This document shows, piece after piece, positions 34,400 through 42,549 of a DNA stretch of 64,000 nucleotides. Source of the stretch: an uncultured Eubacteriales bacterium. GTDB taxonomy: Bacteria > Bacillota > Clostridia > Christensenellales > CAG-917. The number at the start of each line of letters is the position of its first letter. Position 1 is the stretch's first letter. Location: contig URNP01000003.1 of assembly GCA_900549225.1 (NCBI GenBank), positions 1-64,000 on the forward strand. Direction: 5' to 3'. The position numbers and the translations under genes are program-made. The notes beneath the pieces were generated by a model that saw nothing but the letters and a program-made list of their open reading frames with translations, was not told the origin of the DNA and did not search any database.

Positions 34400-35550
34400 T
34401 ATTTCACTCCTATCACAGAATAAGTGTATTTTCGTGCTTGCTCGTCTATGCCAAGAACGTCCTCGAGTTCGACTTTTCCGACTTTCTTGAACTTCGTCAA
34501 AACTTTCGAGAGCGCGTTTGCGATCTCGGGATATTTGATTTTGCCTTTCAAAAACTCTTCGACGAGCACTTCGTCGGCGGCAGATACCGCTATGCAAGCG
34601 CCCTCGCCTGCATTTGCCGCGTCTATTGCGCTTTTAAGGCACGGGAATCTGTCGTAATCGGGTGCGGAAAACGAAAGCGAGCCGAGTTTTGTAAGATCGA
34701 GCGGCGCAACGCTGTCTTTGCCGTGTTCGGGATAATAAAGCGCGGTTTCGATCGCAAGGCGCATATCGGGAACGGAGAAAAGCCCTTTCATTCCGCCGTC
34801 GGTGAACTCGACGAGAGAATGGACCACGCTTTCTCTGTGCATAACGACTTTTACGTCCTTTGCTTCAACCTCGAACAAGCGCATCGCTTCGATGACTTCA
34901 AGCCCTTTGTTGAACAACGTCGCAGAGTCTATGGTTACCTTTTTGCCCATATTCCATACGGGGTGTTTTAAGGCATCCTCTGCTTTGACTTTGGCAAGAG
35001 CGCTCGTCGGTAAATCGCGTAAAGCACCGCCGCTTGCCGTCAAAACCAGGCTTCTAACGCACTTTTTGTCCTCTCCGCGCAAGCACGAGAAGATTGCGGA
35101 ATGCTCGGTGTCAAGAGGCAAAATCTTGCCGCCGTACTTTTTTTCGAGCGCTTTGAGGTGTCTGCCTGCGCATACGATGGTTTCCTTGTTGGCAATTGCC
35201 AACGTGCCGCCTCTTTTTAAGGTTGCGACTGCCGCCCAAAGTCCCGCAATGCCCGTGACTGCCAAAACGACTACGTCCGAGGGGATGCTTGCAAGTTCTT
35301 CAAGCGAAGAAAGGCACTTTGAAGTTTTGTCGTCTTCCAAAAAATCAAAAAGCGAACTTTGAACTTCCACCGCTCCGCCCGGGAAATAATAGTGAGTGGG
35401 ATTGAATTTTTCAATCTGCTCGCGAAGGAGCGTTTCGTTGGTATAAGCGGAAAGTCCGACGACTTTGAAGGCGTCGGGGTGTGCGCAAATCGAGTCGAGC
35501 ACCTGTCTTCCAACAGAGCCCGTACTTCCGAGTATTGTGATAGTTTTCAT
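34399..35550 (-). CDS. dxr: 1-deoxy-D-xylulose 5-phosphate reductoisomerase
   Basis: NADPH-dependent second enzyme of the MEP pathway, 383 residues. It has ITILGSTGSVGRQVLD (dinucleotide binding), ALANKETIVCAG-like LAIANKETIVCAG, LPLDTEHSAIFSCLRG, LTASGGALRDLP, and the substrate-binding VTIDSATLFNKGLEVIEAM. Its order between cdsA and rseP is the standard Firmicute arrangement. Confidence 0.97.
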   Translation of the reverse strand: MKTITILGSTGSVGRQVLDSICAHPDAFKVVGLSAYTNETLLREQIEKFNPTHYYFPGGAVEVQSSLFDFLEDDKTSKCLSSLEELASIPSDVVVLAVTGIAGLWAAVATLKRGGTLAIANKETIVCAGRHLKALEKKYGGKILPLDTEHSAIFSCLRGEDKKCVRSLVLTASGGALRDLPTSALAKVKAEDALKHPVWNMGKKVTIDSATLFNKGLEVIEAMRLFEVEAKDVKVVMHRESVVHSLVEFTDGGMKGLFSVPDMRLAIETALYYPEHGKDSVAPLDLTKLGSLSFSAPDYDRFPCLKSAIDAANAGEGACIAVSAADEVLVEEFLKGKIKYPEIANALSKVLTKFKKVGKVELEDVLGIDEQARKYTYSVIGVK

Positions 35551-35653
35551 TTTATCCTTAGAAACCTGCGCGCCGCCAAGGCAGAGATTTGAAGTCTTTT
35601 GCAGGCTCTTTATTGTCAGTATAAATCGCGATTATTAAATTCAAATGAAAGAA

Positions 35654-36646
35654 TCAATAACCGTAGATGCAAGAAAATGCGACGAGCAAGACGACGAGGC
35701 AGTACATAACGCTGTCGATTCTGTCCATAAATCCGCCGTGACCCGGGAAAATCTTGCCGTAGTCTTTGATGCCGATTGCGCGCTTGATGCGTGACGCCGC
35801 AAGGTCGCCGAGTTCGCTTATAACGCCGCAGACGAGTCCGATTGCAAGGTATACGAGCGCGCTCTTCCATTGCCAACCGCTTATATCGTGCTTAAAGAAC
35901 GCCGTGTAGCCGCAACCTTGAATAAAGGTGGGATATTTGTCGGCAAAAAGTTCAAATACGAGCCAGAAAAGCAAGGATACGACCATGCCGCCGACAAGTC
36001 CGCCTACACCGCCCGCAACCGTCTTTTTGGGACTGATTTTCGGGCAAAGTTTCTTGCCGCCGATCATCGAGCCAAACCAGTAGGCAAACGTGTCGCTGCC
36101 GATGATCGGAACGAGTATGGCAAACAAAACCGCAAACAACGCGCTGTATTTGTAACTCACGATCCACGCACTCATAAGGAATAGCGTGGGATAAACGAGA
36201 ATGAATACGTTTGCGAGCAAATCTTTGAGTTCGCAAGCATTGGACGAATCGAGTTCAAGGTCAATACCCTGCTCTTTTGCGTCGTCGACTTCTTTTTGAG
36301 TGTGTTTTGCAGGCTTGAACGTGAATATCGTGAGCGCAAGCATCGAACTTGCAAGCAATACGATGAGCAAGCCTTGAATCCCTGCACTCGTTTGAGTCGA
36401 GCCACCGCCGACGAAGCGTTGCATCGTGTAATAAACGGGATATGCCGCAACGAGCATAAGCACGACGGGCGCAACGAACATTTTGTAGCCTGCGTCCTTG
36501 AAGCATTTGAACATTTCGTACACAGATCCCGCAAGGAAAAGCAAGATCAGCATGTCCACAAAAATCGGGCTGACGAAATAACCGCAGACCATAAAGCCTG
36601 CTACCAATACCAAAAGCACAAGCGCCGTTATCGTTCTTTTGAGCAT
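35654..36646 (-). CDS. cdsA: Phosphatidate cytidylyltransferase
   Basis: Integral membrane enzyme that makes CDP-diacylglycerol for phospholipid synthesis. In the 330-residue product there are about eight hydrophobic helices, the conserved GSDTFAYWFGSMIGGKKLCP and SPKKTVAGG, and the signature GDLAASRIKRAIGIKDYGKI followed by PGHGGFMDRIDS. ATG 36646 follows GAGGTGTTT. The in-frame codons upstream are not conserved. It follows uppS after 121 bases. Confidence 0.94.
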   Translation of the reverse strand: MLKRTITALVLLVLVAGFMVCGYFVSPIFVDMLILLFLAGSVYEMFKCFKDAGYKMFVAPVVLMLVAAYPVYYTMQRFVGGGSTQTSAGIQGLLIVLLASSMLALTIFTFKPAKHTQKEVDDAKEQGIDLELDSSNACELKDLLANVFILVYPTLFLMSAWIVSYKYSALFAVLFAILVPIIGSDTFAYWFGSMIGGKKLCPKISPKKTVAGGVGGLVGGMVVSLLFWLVFELFADKYPTFIQGCGYTAFFKHDISGWQWKSALVYLAIGLVCGVISELGDLAASRIKRAIGIKDYGKIFPGHGGFMDRIDSVMYCLVVLLVAFSCIYGY

Positions 36647-36767
36647 AAACACCTCATAGCGCAAGTCGCATACGTGCAAATTTGCGCTTTGCAAACCGTT
36701 TAAGTTTGCAAAAATATCCGAATATAAAAGGAAAAATCGGATTTTTGCCATATAGGCGTAAAATCCC

Positions 36768-37421
36768 TCACTTTCCGAATTTTCTCACACGCTTATCGAA
36801 ATCGTCGAGAATTTTGTCAACGTCGCTCTCGTCCATATCCGGCCACATTTTGTCGAGGAACATAAGTTCGGAATAAGCGGATTCGTAAAGCATAAAGTTT
36901 GAAAGGCGCATCTCGCCGCCGCTTCTCACAACCAAGTCCAAAGGCGGTAAGTGAGATGAGGAAAGATGCTTTTCAAACGTGTCTTCAAGAAATTCGCCGT
37001 GGTCGTAGGCTACTTTCGCCGCGTGCAATATGTCCGCTCTGCCGCCGTAATTGAAGGCAATATTGAGCCACATTCCCTCGTTGTCGCGCGTTTTCTCTTC
37101 GACTTGCTCGATAGACGAGGAAAGTTTGTCGTCAAGAGAATCAAAATCGCCCATATAGGAAATCTTATAGTCGCCGTCGTAGGTCAAATTGAACTTTTCG
37201 ACCACTTTGAAGATCGCCTGCAATTCTTCCTCGGGCCGATTGAGATTTTCCGTTGACAAAGCATAGACGGAAACCGCTTCGACGCCGCGCTCACTGCATC
37301 TTTTTGCAACTCGATAAAGGGCTACGAGTCCGTGTGCATAACCCTCCGCGCGCGACATGCCGTGAGCAAGCGCCCACCTGCCGTTTCCGTCCATTATAAA
37401 TCCAATATGTTTTGCTCCCAT
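36768..37421 (-). CDS. uppS: Undecaprenyl diphosphate synthase
   Basis: Cis-prenyltransferase that builds the C55 lipid carrier for cell-wall synthesis. The 217-residue protein has IGFIMDGNGRWALAHGM, GVEAVSVYALSTENLNRPEEEL, LNIAFNYGGRADI and LDLVVRSGGEMRLSNFMLYESAYSEL. The RSGGE(M)RLSNF block has Met where Gln or Leu is usual. It is slightly shorter than the usual 230-250 residues. Its start overlaps the frr stop (TGATG). Confidence 0.95.
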   Translation of the reverse strand: MGAKHIGFIMDGNGRWALAHGMSRAEGYAHGLVALYRVAKRCSERGVEAVSVYALSTENLNRPEEELQAIFKVVEKFNLTYDGDYKISYMGDFDSLDDKLSSSIEQVEEKTRDNEGMWLNIAFNYGGRADILHAAKVAYDHGEFLEDTFEKHLSSSHLPPLDLVVRSGGEMRLSNFMLYESAYSELMFLDKMWPDMDESDVDKILDDFDKRVRKFGK

Positions 37422-37996
37422 CAGATGGAAAGAATCTCCTGTTCCTTTTCTTTGAAGAGTCTGTCGACTTCGTCGGTGTTTTTGGAAAGATTCTTGTCAA
37501 CGTCCTCGGTGTAGTTCTTCAAATCGTCTTCGGTGATAACCGAGGATTTTTGAATCTTTTTGAGATCGTCGATTGCATCGCGACGAGCGTTTCTCATGAC
37601 GATTTTGGATTCTTCAACGAGAGTTTTCGCCTCTTTGACGGTCGAGCGTCTGCGCTCTTCGGTGAGTTCGGGGAAAACGAGACGGATAACGTGACCGTCG
37701 TTGTTGGGATTGATGCCGATGTTTGCCGCCAAAATCGCTCTCTCAATGGCTTTGAGTTGAGATTTATCCCAAGGTGAAATAACCAAAAGACGTGCTTCGG
37801 GAACGGATACGTTTGCCATATTGTTGATGGGCGTAGGCGTGCCGTAATAATCCACCACGACTTTGTCGAGAATGTGCGGATTTGCTCTGCCTGCGCGAAT
37901 GGAGCGCAATTCGGAGATATAGTTTTGCATTGTTTTGTCGATTTTTTCGTTCATTTCGTCGAAGATAAGATCGACTTCGTCAATACCGTAAGACAT
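37421..37996 (-). CDS. frr: Ribosome recycling factor
   Basis: Splits post-termination ribosomes together with EF-G. The 191-residue protein has SIRAGRANPHILDKVVVDYYGTPTPI, ISPWDKSQLKAIERAI, GINPNNDGHVIRLVFPELTEERR and the long C-terminal helix. GGAGGACACAAT precedes the ATG. In most Firmicutes pyrH is immediately upstream. Here a repeat array of over 500 bases separates them, so frr may need its own promoter. Confidence 0.96.
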   Translation of the reverse strand: MSYGIDEVDLIFDEMNEKIDKTMQNYISELRSIRAGRANPHILDKVVVDYYGTPTPINNMANVSVPEARLLVISPWDKSQLKAIERAILAANIGINPNNDGHVIRLVFPELTEERRRSTVKEAKTLVEESKIVMRNARRDAIDDLKKIQKSSVITEDDLKNYTEDVDKNLSKNTDEVDRLFKEKEQEILSI

Positions 37997-38176
37997 ATTG
38001 TGTCCTCCATATTATAAATATTAAAATTATTATAACAAAAGATAAGAAATAACGCAATAGCGATTTGTGAATTAATAGTTAATAATAAATAATTAATAAT
38101 TATGGAAAAATGAAAACCGCTTTCCCTTAAAATTGATGTAGAGATAAAAAGTGTGAAAGGCACGACTTGAATTTAA

Positions 38177-38519
38177 TACTAAAATGAAGAACACAAAACT
38201 ATTTTTTTTACTTACAAAAACGCACCAAGCAGATGAATAACGAAGAAGAGCCTCACTTATAGGCAGGAGAGCGTAATAGCAGTCTTACTAAACCTCGATA
38301 TTGAGATGAAGAACGTGAAAAGCACAGATAAATAATTGTATACTAAACGACGATATTTAGATGAAGAACTCAAAAATATTTTTTTTACTTACTAAACCTC
38401 GATATTGAGATGAAGAACGCGAAAGGCACGGCTTGAACCGAAACCCAACGTACATAGCGTACGTGATTTCGGGGCAAGTCGTGCCTGAAACAGTTGTTCG
38501 CTGAATAGCGTCGTTTAGT
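38177..38519. repeat. Repeat array 1 between pyrH and frr
   Basis: About 28-base units reading ACTAAACGACGATATTTAG then ATGAAGAAC, or close variants, occur at 38287-38314, 38342-38369 and 38391-38418. A diverged unit (AAAACGCACCAAGCAG...) lies at about 38214-38241 and a partial one near 38177-38192. Spacers are about 45, 27 and 21 bases. The array ends in an inverted copy at 38493-38519. Most unit and spacer sequences are shared with the array at 41368-41670, in a different order. No transposase or cas gene is near. Confidence 0.85.
38391..38519. repeat. Terminal hairpin element of array 1
   Basis: The left arm ACTAAACCTCGATATTGAG (38391) faces the right arm CTGAATAGCGTCGTTTAGT (ends 38519). 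Inside, GGCACGGCTTG (about 38425) pairs with CAAGTCGTGCC (38475-38485), and CCGAAA pairs with TTTCGG. The minus-strand reading starts inside the pyrH stop codon (CAC TAA ACGACG), so the structure begins the 3' UTR of rpsB-tsf-pyrH and could block exonucleases or help end transcription. Confidence 0.75.
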
Positions 38520-39231
38520 GGATTAGAGTGCCGTTGTTGAGCCCACAAACAGCATTCCTAATACTATCCTTCTCCATCAAGGCAAAGCAGACGATGGGGA
38601 TCGAGTTGTCCATACACATGGTGATGGCGGTGGTGTCCATGGCTTTGAGACCTTTGGAGATGACGTCCATGTAGGAGATTTCGTCAAACTTCTTGGCAGA
38701 GGGATTGGTCTTGGGGTCGGAATCGTAAACTCCGTCGACGTTTTTGGCAAGAAGGAGTGCATCTGCTCCGATTTCGCAGGCACGAAGCGCCGCGCCTGTG
38801 TCCGTGGAGAAATACGGATTGCCCGTGCCGCACGCAAAGATGACGATTCTGCCCTTTTCAAAGTGGCGAATTGCCTTGCGCAAAATGTACGGCTCGGCAA
38901 CTTTGGTGATCGTGAGCGCGGTTTGCACTCTGACGGGTACGCCGAGTTGTTCGAGTTTGTCCTGAATTGCCAGAGCGTTCATAACGGTTGCGAGCATGCC
39001 CATATGGTCTGCGGTGGAACGGTTCATCTTATCGTCGGCTTGGCGGCCTCTCCAGAAGTTGCCTCCTCCGATAACGATACCCACGTCAACGCCCAAAGCC
39101 TTGACTTCCGCGATCTCTTTGCAAACGTAAGTGAGTTTTTCGGGATCGATACCCGTGCCGTTTGCGCCTGCAAGAGCCTCGCCCGAGAGTTTGATTATGA
39201 CGCGTTTGTATTTTGGATTGAGTTGAGTCAT
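38515..39231 (-). CDS. pyrH: Uridylate kinase
   Basis: Hexameric UMP kinase of pyrimidine synthesis. The 238-residue product has VIIKLSGEALAG, VGIVIGGGNFWRGRQ, DHMGMLATVMNALAIQ, FACGTGNPYFSTDTGAALRA and DALLLAKNVDGVYDSDPK. ATG 39231 follows TAGGGG. A TTG 14 codons earlier is unlikely. The C-terminal end (GLNNGTLIH) is normal in position. The stop codon lies within the inverted repeat of the terminal hairpin of array 1. Confidence 0.96.
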   Translation of the reverse strand: MTQLNPKYKRVIIKLSGEALAGANGTGIDPEKLTYVCKEIAEVKALGVDVGIVIGGGNFWRGRQADDKMNRSTADHMGMLATVMNALAIQDKLEQLGVPVRVQTALTITKVAEPYILRKAIRHFEKGRIVIFACGTGNPYFSTDTGAALRACEIGADALLLAKNVDGVYDSDPKTNPSAKKFDEISYMDVISKGLKAMDTTAITMCMDNSIPIVCFALMEKDSIRNAVCGLNNGTLIH

Positions 39232-39287
39232 ATTGTATATATCCCCTATTTTTCGAGCATCTAATACGCTCAATCGTGATTTTGTCT

Positions 39288-39320
39288 AAAAAAAAGGAAT
39301 GAATGAATCATTCCTTTTTT
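39288..39320 (-). terminator. Terminator between tsf and pyrH
   Basis: AAAAAAGGAATGA and TCATTCCTTTTTT form a long stem with a short loop, T-rich on both strands. It lies 9 bases after the tsf stop, so pyrH is partly separated from rpsB-tsf. Confidence 0.8.
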
Positions 39321-39328
39321 CAAGTTGC

Positions 39329-40201
39329 TTATTTGTTGAGGTGTGCTTGAGCCATAACCTCGCCGACGAAATCGTCTTCTCTCTTTTGGAGACCTTCGCC
39401 CATTGCGTAACGAGTGAAACGAATGACGGTGACGTCGCCGTTTTGTTTGAGGTATTGTGCAATCGTGATGTCGGGATTCTTGACGAATACTTGTTCGTTG
39501 AGGCAAACTTCTTTGTAGAATTTGTTGATTCTGCCAACGAGCATCTTCTCGATGATTGCTTCGGGCTTCTTGCTGTCCTCGTTCATTGCTTGCGCTTTGA
39601 GGATTTCTTTTTCGTGTTCGACTTCGCTTGCGGGCACTTCGTCACGGTTTACGTATTGTGCGTTTGCCGCTGCGATTTGGAGTGCGACGTCGTGAACGAC
39701 TTCTTCGCTTGCGCCGTTGCTTGCTTCGACCATAACGCCGATCTTGCCGCCCATGTGGATATAGGTGTCAACGGTGGTGTCGTTTGCTTCGTATACGGTG
39801 AAACGACGGATGGAGAGTTTCTCGCCCATCTTCATAACGTATTCGTTGGTGACGGGTTGCATTGCCGCGATAACGTCTTCAACGGTTGCGTTGCTGTTGT
39901 CGAGGATATAGTCTGCGACTTTGCCAACGTACTCTTTGAACACAGGGCCGCCTGCGACGAAGTCAGACTCGCAGTTGACTTCCAAAAGGACGGATTTGCC
40001 GTTTTTGCTTGCTGCGAAAACGATGCCTTCCGCTGCGATACGCGCTTCTTTCTTTGCTGCGGTCGCCATGCCTTTTTCTCTCAAGAAATCGATTGCGGCT
40101 TCCATATCGCCGTCAGTTGCTACGAGAGCCTTTTTGCAGTCCATCATGCCCACGCCTGTGCGTTGACGAAGTTCCATAACATCTTTGCTTGTGAATGCCA
40201 T
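39329..40201 (-). CDS. tsf: Elongation factor Ts
   Basis: Nucleotide exchange factor for EF-Tu; 290 residues. The UBA-like N-terminus has VMELRQRTGVGMMDCKKALVATDGDMEAAIDFLREKG with the conserved TGVG(M)MDCKKAL, followed by two dimerisation-type domains (VLLEVNCESDFVA and the C-terminal AKFYKEVCLNEQ-like KFYKEVCLNEQVFVK). It follows rpsB after 69 bases that contain a strong hairpin. Confidence 0.96.
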   Translation of the reverse strand: MAFTSKDVMELRQRTGVGMMDCKKALVATDGDMEAAIDFLREKGMATAAKKEARIAAEGIVFAASKNGKSVLLEVNCESDFVAGGPVFKEYVGKVADYILDNSNATVEDVIAAMQPVTNEYVMKMGEKLSIRRFTVYEANDTTVDTYIHMGGKIGVMVEASNGASEEVVHDVALQIAAANAQYVNRDEVPASEVEHEKEILKAQAMNEDSKKPEAIIEKMLVGRINKFYKEVCLNEQVFVKNPDITIAQYLKQNGDVTVIRFTRYAMGEGLQKREDDFVGEVMAQAHLNK

Positions 40202-40229
40202 ATATATTCTCCTGTTTTTCGTTTTGAAA

Positions 40230-40254
40230 CCGCACGCAGTGCTACTGCGTGCGG
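40230..40254 (-). promoter_or_regulatory. Strong hairpin between rpsB and tsf
   Basis: CCGCACGCAGT and ACTGCGTGCGG form a perfect 11-base stem with a 3-base loop. No clear T run follows on the minus strand, so partial termination, RNA processing or mRNA protection is more likely than a full terminator. Confidence 0.6.
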
Positions 40255-40270
40255 AAGATTTTTGAATTGA

Positions 40271-41104
40271 TTATTCTTGTGCTTCTTTTTCTGCGATTGC
40301 TTTCTCGAGTGCTTCTTCGGGAGTGAGAGCCTTCTCTTCTACCACGGGAGCAACTTCTTCAACTTGAGGTGCGGGAACTTCTTCGGTTGCGCCTTCCTCT
40401 TTTTGAGGTGCTGTGAAAGATTCGCCTTGTTTTGCTTCGATGACTGCGTCTGCAATGATGGACGCAAAGAGTTGGATTGCACGGATTGCGTCGTCGTTGC
40501 CGGGGATTACGTAATCGACGAGATCGGGATCGCAGTTGGTGTCGACGACTGCCACGATAGGAATGTTGAGTTTGCGTGCTTCTCTGACTGCGTTCTCCTC
40601 TTTCTTGAGGTCAACTACGAACAAGCAGCCGGGCAAAGTGCGCATATTTTTGATACCGCCGAGGTTCTTCTCGAGGTCGTCACGCTCTTTCTTGAGTGCG
40701 GAAACTTCCTTCTTGGGGAGAAGTTCAAACTCGCCGATGAGTTCCATTTGATTGATTTTGTTCAAGCGATCGATTCTGGTGCGAATGGTCTTGAAGTTGG
40801 TGAGCGTACCGCCGAGCCATCTTTGGTTGATATAGAACATATCGCAACGCTCTGCTTCTTGCTTGATTGCGTCTTGGGCTTGTTTCTTCGTGCCGACGAA
40901 GAGAACGGATTTGCCGTCTTGAACGACGCTCTTGACGAATTGATAAGCGGCTTCTACGTGGTCAACGGAGATTTGAAGATCGATAATGTGAATATCGTTT
41001 CTCGTTGCATAGATGTACTTGCTCATTTTCGGGTTCCAACGTTTCGTTTGGTGTCCGAAGTGCACGCCTGCTTCGAGCAGGGCTTTCATTGTTGTTACGG
41101 CCAT
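40271..41104 (-). CDS. rpsB: Small ribosomal subunit protein uS2
   Basis: 30S protein S2, 277 residues. MKALLEAGVHFGHQTKRWNPKMSKYIY at the start and PIVAVVDTNCDPDLVDYVIPGNDDAIRAI are diagnostic. The C-terminal 45 residues are an acidic Glu/Ala/Pro-rich tail beyond the usual fold. ATG 41104 follows AGGAGG by 8 bases. The longer open frame upstream is leader. A good promoter lies about 100 bases upstream. Confidence 0.97.
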   Translation of the reverse strand: MAVTTMKALLEAGVHFGHQTKRWNPKMSKYIYATRNDIHIIDLQISVDHVEAAYQFVKSVVQDGKSVLFVGTKKQAQDAIKQEAERCDMFYINQRWLGGTLTNFKTIRTRIDRLNKINQMELIGEFELLPKKEVSALKKERDDLEKNLGGIKNMRTLPGCLFVVDLKKEENAVREARKLNIPIVAVVDTNCDPDLVDYVIPGNDDAIRAIQLFASIIADAVIEAKQGESFTAPQKEEGATEEVPAPQVEEVAPVVEEKALTPEEALEKAIAEKEAQE

Positions 41105-41203
41105 TGTTAGGTCCTCCTGAATTGTTTTTACCTCTCGCAAACTCGACGCGTAAACCTCCTGACGGAACAGAATACACTCCTCTGCGATGCGGGTTCGTTT
41201 TGG

Positions 41204-41232
41204 ATTATATTATATATAAAAATTTTTTGCAA
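41204..41232 (-). promoter_or_regulatory. Promoter for rpsB-tsf
   Basis: On the minus strand TTGCAA (41232-41227) and TATAAT (41209-41204) are 17 bases apart, with an AT-rich stretch upstream. The leader of about 93 bases contains a second Shine-Dalgarno-like AGGAGG near 41155 that is not followed by a clear gene. Confidence 0.65.
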
Positions 41233-41367
41233 ATATTTTATAGTGGAATTTCCAAAATTTTTGAGAATTATGTGAAATATTTTTTGCAAAATCGTGCTTT
41301 GGGTATTTTTGTTAATAAAATGCGCTGTTAAGATGAAGTACTCTAAAGTCAGGGATTGTAATTTAAT

Positions 41368-41670
41368 GCTAAACGACGATATTCAGATGAAGAACGCGAA
41401 AGGCTCGGATAAATAATTGTATACTAAACGACGATATTCAAATGAAGAACGCGAAACTATTTTTTTACTTACCAAAACGCACCAAGCAGATGAATAACGA
41501 GGAAGAGCCTCACTTATAGGCAGGAGCGTAATAGCAGTCTTACTAAACGACGATATTTAGATGAAGAACAAGGAAGAGGCATCCGAATGGCAACCCTAAT
41601 TTACTATGCGTAAATGAGTTGACAGGCGGATGCCTCTGACACAGTTGTTCGCTAAATAGCGTCGTTTAGT
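41368..41670. repeat. Repeat array 2 between the DUF1292 gene and rpsB
   Basis: Units of about 28 bases (ACTAAACGACGATATTC/TAG then ATGAAGAAC) lie at 41368-41395, 41423-41450 and 41542-41569, with a diverged unit (ACCAAAACGCACCAAGCAG...) at 41471-41498. Spacers are 27, 20 and 43 bases. The 20-base and 43-base spacers and the diverged unit match array 1 almost exactly. An inverted unit ends the array at 41644-41670. Together with array 1 in the same orientation it brackets rpsB-tsf-pyrH. Confidence 0.87.
41542..41670. repeat. Terminal hairpin element of array 2
   Basis: ACTAAACGACGATATTTAG at 41542-41560 pairs with CTAAATAGCGTCGTTTAGT at 41652-41670 with one mismatch. Further in, GAACAA pairs with TTGTTC, and AGAGGCATCCG (about 41575) pairs with CGGATGCCTCT (41627-41637). 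On the minus strand it begins at the stop codon of the DUF1292 gene (CAC TAA ACGACG), the same junction as at pyrH. Confidence 0.85.
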
Positions 41671-42022
41671 GTTTGCAGTCGTGATGACAGCACGCACAAT
41701 CGGAGTCATCGCATTCACAGCCTTCCATCTTCTCGACTTCTGCCATAAATTCGTCGAAAACTCTTTGCAAGAGCGCTTCGTCTTCGATTGCCATAAACAC
41801 GTCGTTGCCGTCTTCGTTTTCGGCAATTTCGTAAATGAGAACTTCGTCTTCTTCGATATCGTCGAGTTTCTCGACGGGTTTCATAACCACAAACCATCTG
41901 TTGTCGACGTCAAGAGTTGCGAGATGATAGAAATCTTCGTCTCTGTCCGCGACTTCGTTGTACAAAGTGATGATATCGTCGTCTTCGGTCGTATTGTTTT
42001 GGTCGTCAAAAAAATCTGCCAT
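41666..42022 (-). CDS. DUF1292 family protein with a Cys/His-rich tail
   Basis: Small acidic protein of the YrzB/DUF1292 family, function unknown, usually encoded near ruvX as here; 118 residues. The family core runs from about 15 to 95 (DIITLYNEVADRDEDFYHLATLDVDNRW and EDEVLIYEIAENEDGNDVFMAIEDEALLQRVFDEF). The last 20 residues (CECDDSDCACCHHDCKH) hold five Cys and three His and look metal-binding. ATG 42022 follows AAGGAGAAACACT. The stop codon forms part of the array 2 inverted repeat. Confidence 0.87.
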   Translation of the reverse strand: MADFFDDQNNTTEDDDIITLYNEVADRDEDFYHLATLDVDNRWFVVMKPVEKLDDIEEDEVLIYEIAENEDGNDVFMAIEDEALLQRVFDEFMAEVEKMEGCECDDSDCACCHHDCKH

Positions 42023-42126
42023 AGTGTTTCTCCTTGCGATGCAAAGCGTCGTCGTTTGCATCCGATATTTTGATAGTAACATATTTTGCGCAATTTGCAA
42101 GCAAAATATCAAATCCTAAAAGATTT

Positions 42127-42549
42127 TCAGCGATGAGAATCGAGGAAAGATTGCAAAATTATGGTTGCGGCAACCTTGTCGATGACCTTTTTGCGTTTCT
42201 CCCTTCTCACGTCCGCGTCGATGAGCATACGCTCTGCCGAAACGGTGGTAAGTCGCTCGTCCTGATAGAGTACGGGCAATCCGCTCGCCTCTGCGAGCAT
42301 ATCGCCGAACTGCCTCGTCACGAGCGCTCTGTCCCCTTCCGTGCCGTCCATGTTTTTGGGAAGTCCGAGCACGAATGCGTCTGCATCCTCTTTTTTTGCG
42401 TAATCGCAAAAATATGCGATATCCGCATCGATATTATCCTTTTTTCTGACGTAGGTTTCGCGCGGATTTGCGGTTATGCCGAGCAAATCGCTCACAGCAA
42501 CGCCTATACGGACGTCGCCCACGTCCAACGCTATCTTTCGTTTCATCAT
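42127..42549 (-). CDS. ruvX: RuvX/YqgF family RNase H-fold resolvase or rRNA nuclease
   Basis: YqgF-family protein of 140 residues, linked to 16S rRNA 5' maturation and described as a putative Holliday junction resolvase. IALDVGDVRIGVAVSDLLGITA carries the first acidic residue, VLGLPKNMDGTEGDRA the conserved middle, and YQDERLTTVSAERMLIDADVRREKRK the next. GGAGG at 42557-42561 selects ATG 42549, and the next codon is also ATG. It overlaps the stop of the ABC permease gene. Confidence 0.92.
   Translation of the reverse strand: MMKRKIALDVGDVRIGVAVSDLLGITANPRETYVRKKDNIDADIAYFCDYAKKEDADAFVLGLPKNMDGTEGDRALVTRQFGDMLAEASGLPVLYQDERLTTVSAERMLIDADVRREKRKKVIDKVAATIILQSFLDSHR

Noticed and set aside
40962..41177. 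Leader peptide gene overlapping rpsB
   Set aside because: It starts near AGGAGG-like sequence but continues out of frame through rpsB, with a composition expected of a shadow frame.
38177..41670. CRISPR array
   Set aside because: Units vary at several positions, spacer lengths range from 20 to 45 bases, spacers are shared between the two arrays, and no cas gene is present.
38391..41670. Integron attC sites
   Set aside because: The elements fold like attC and abut stop codons, but the outer arm reads GTTTAGT and not GTTRRRY, the neighbours are essential core genes, and no integron integrase is seen in the window.
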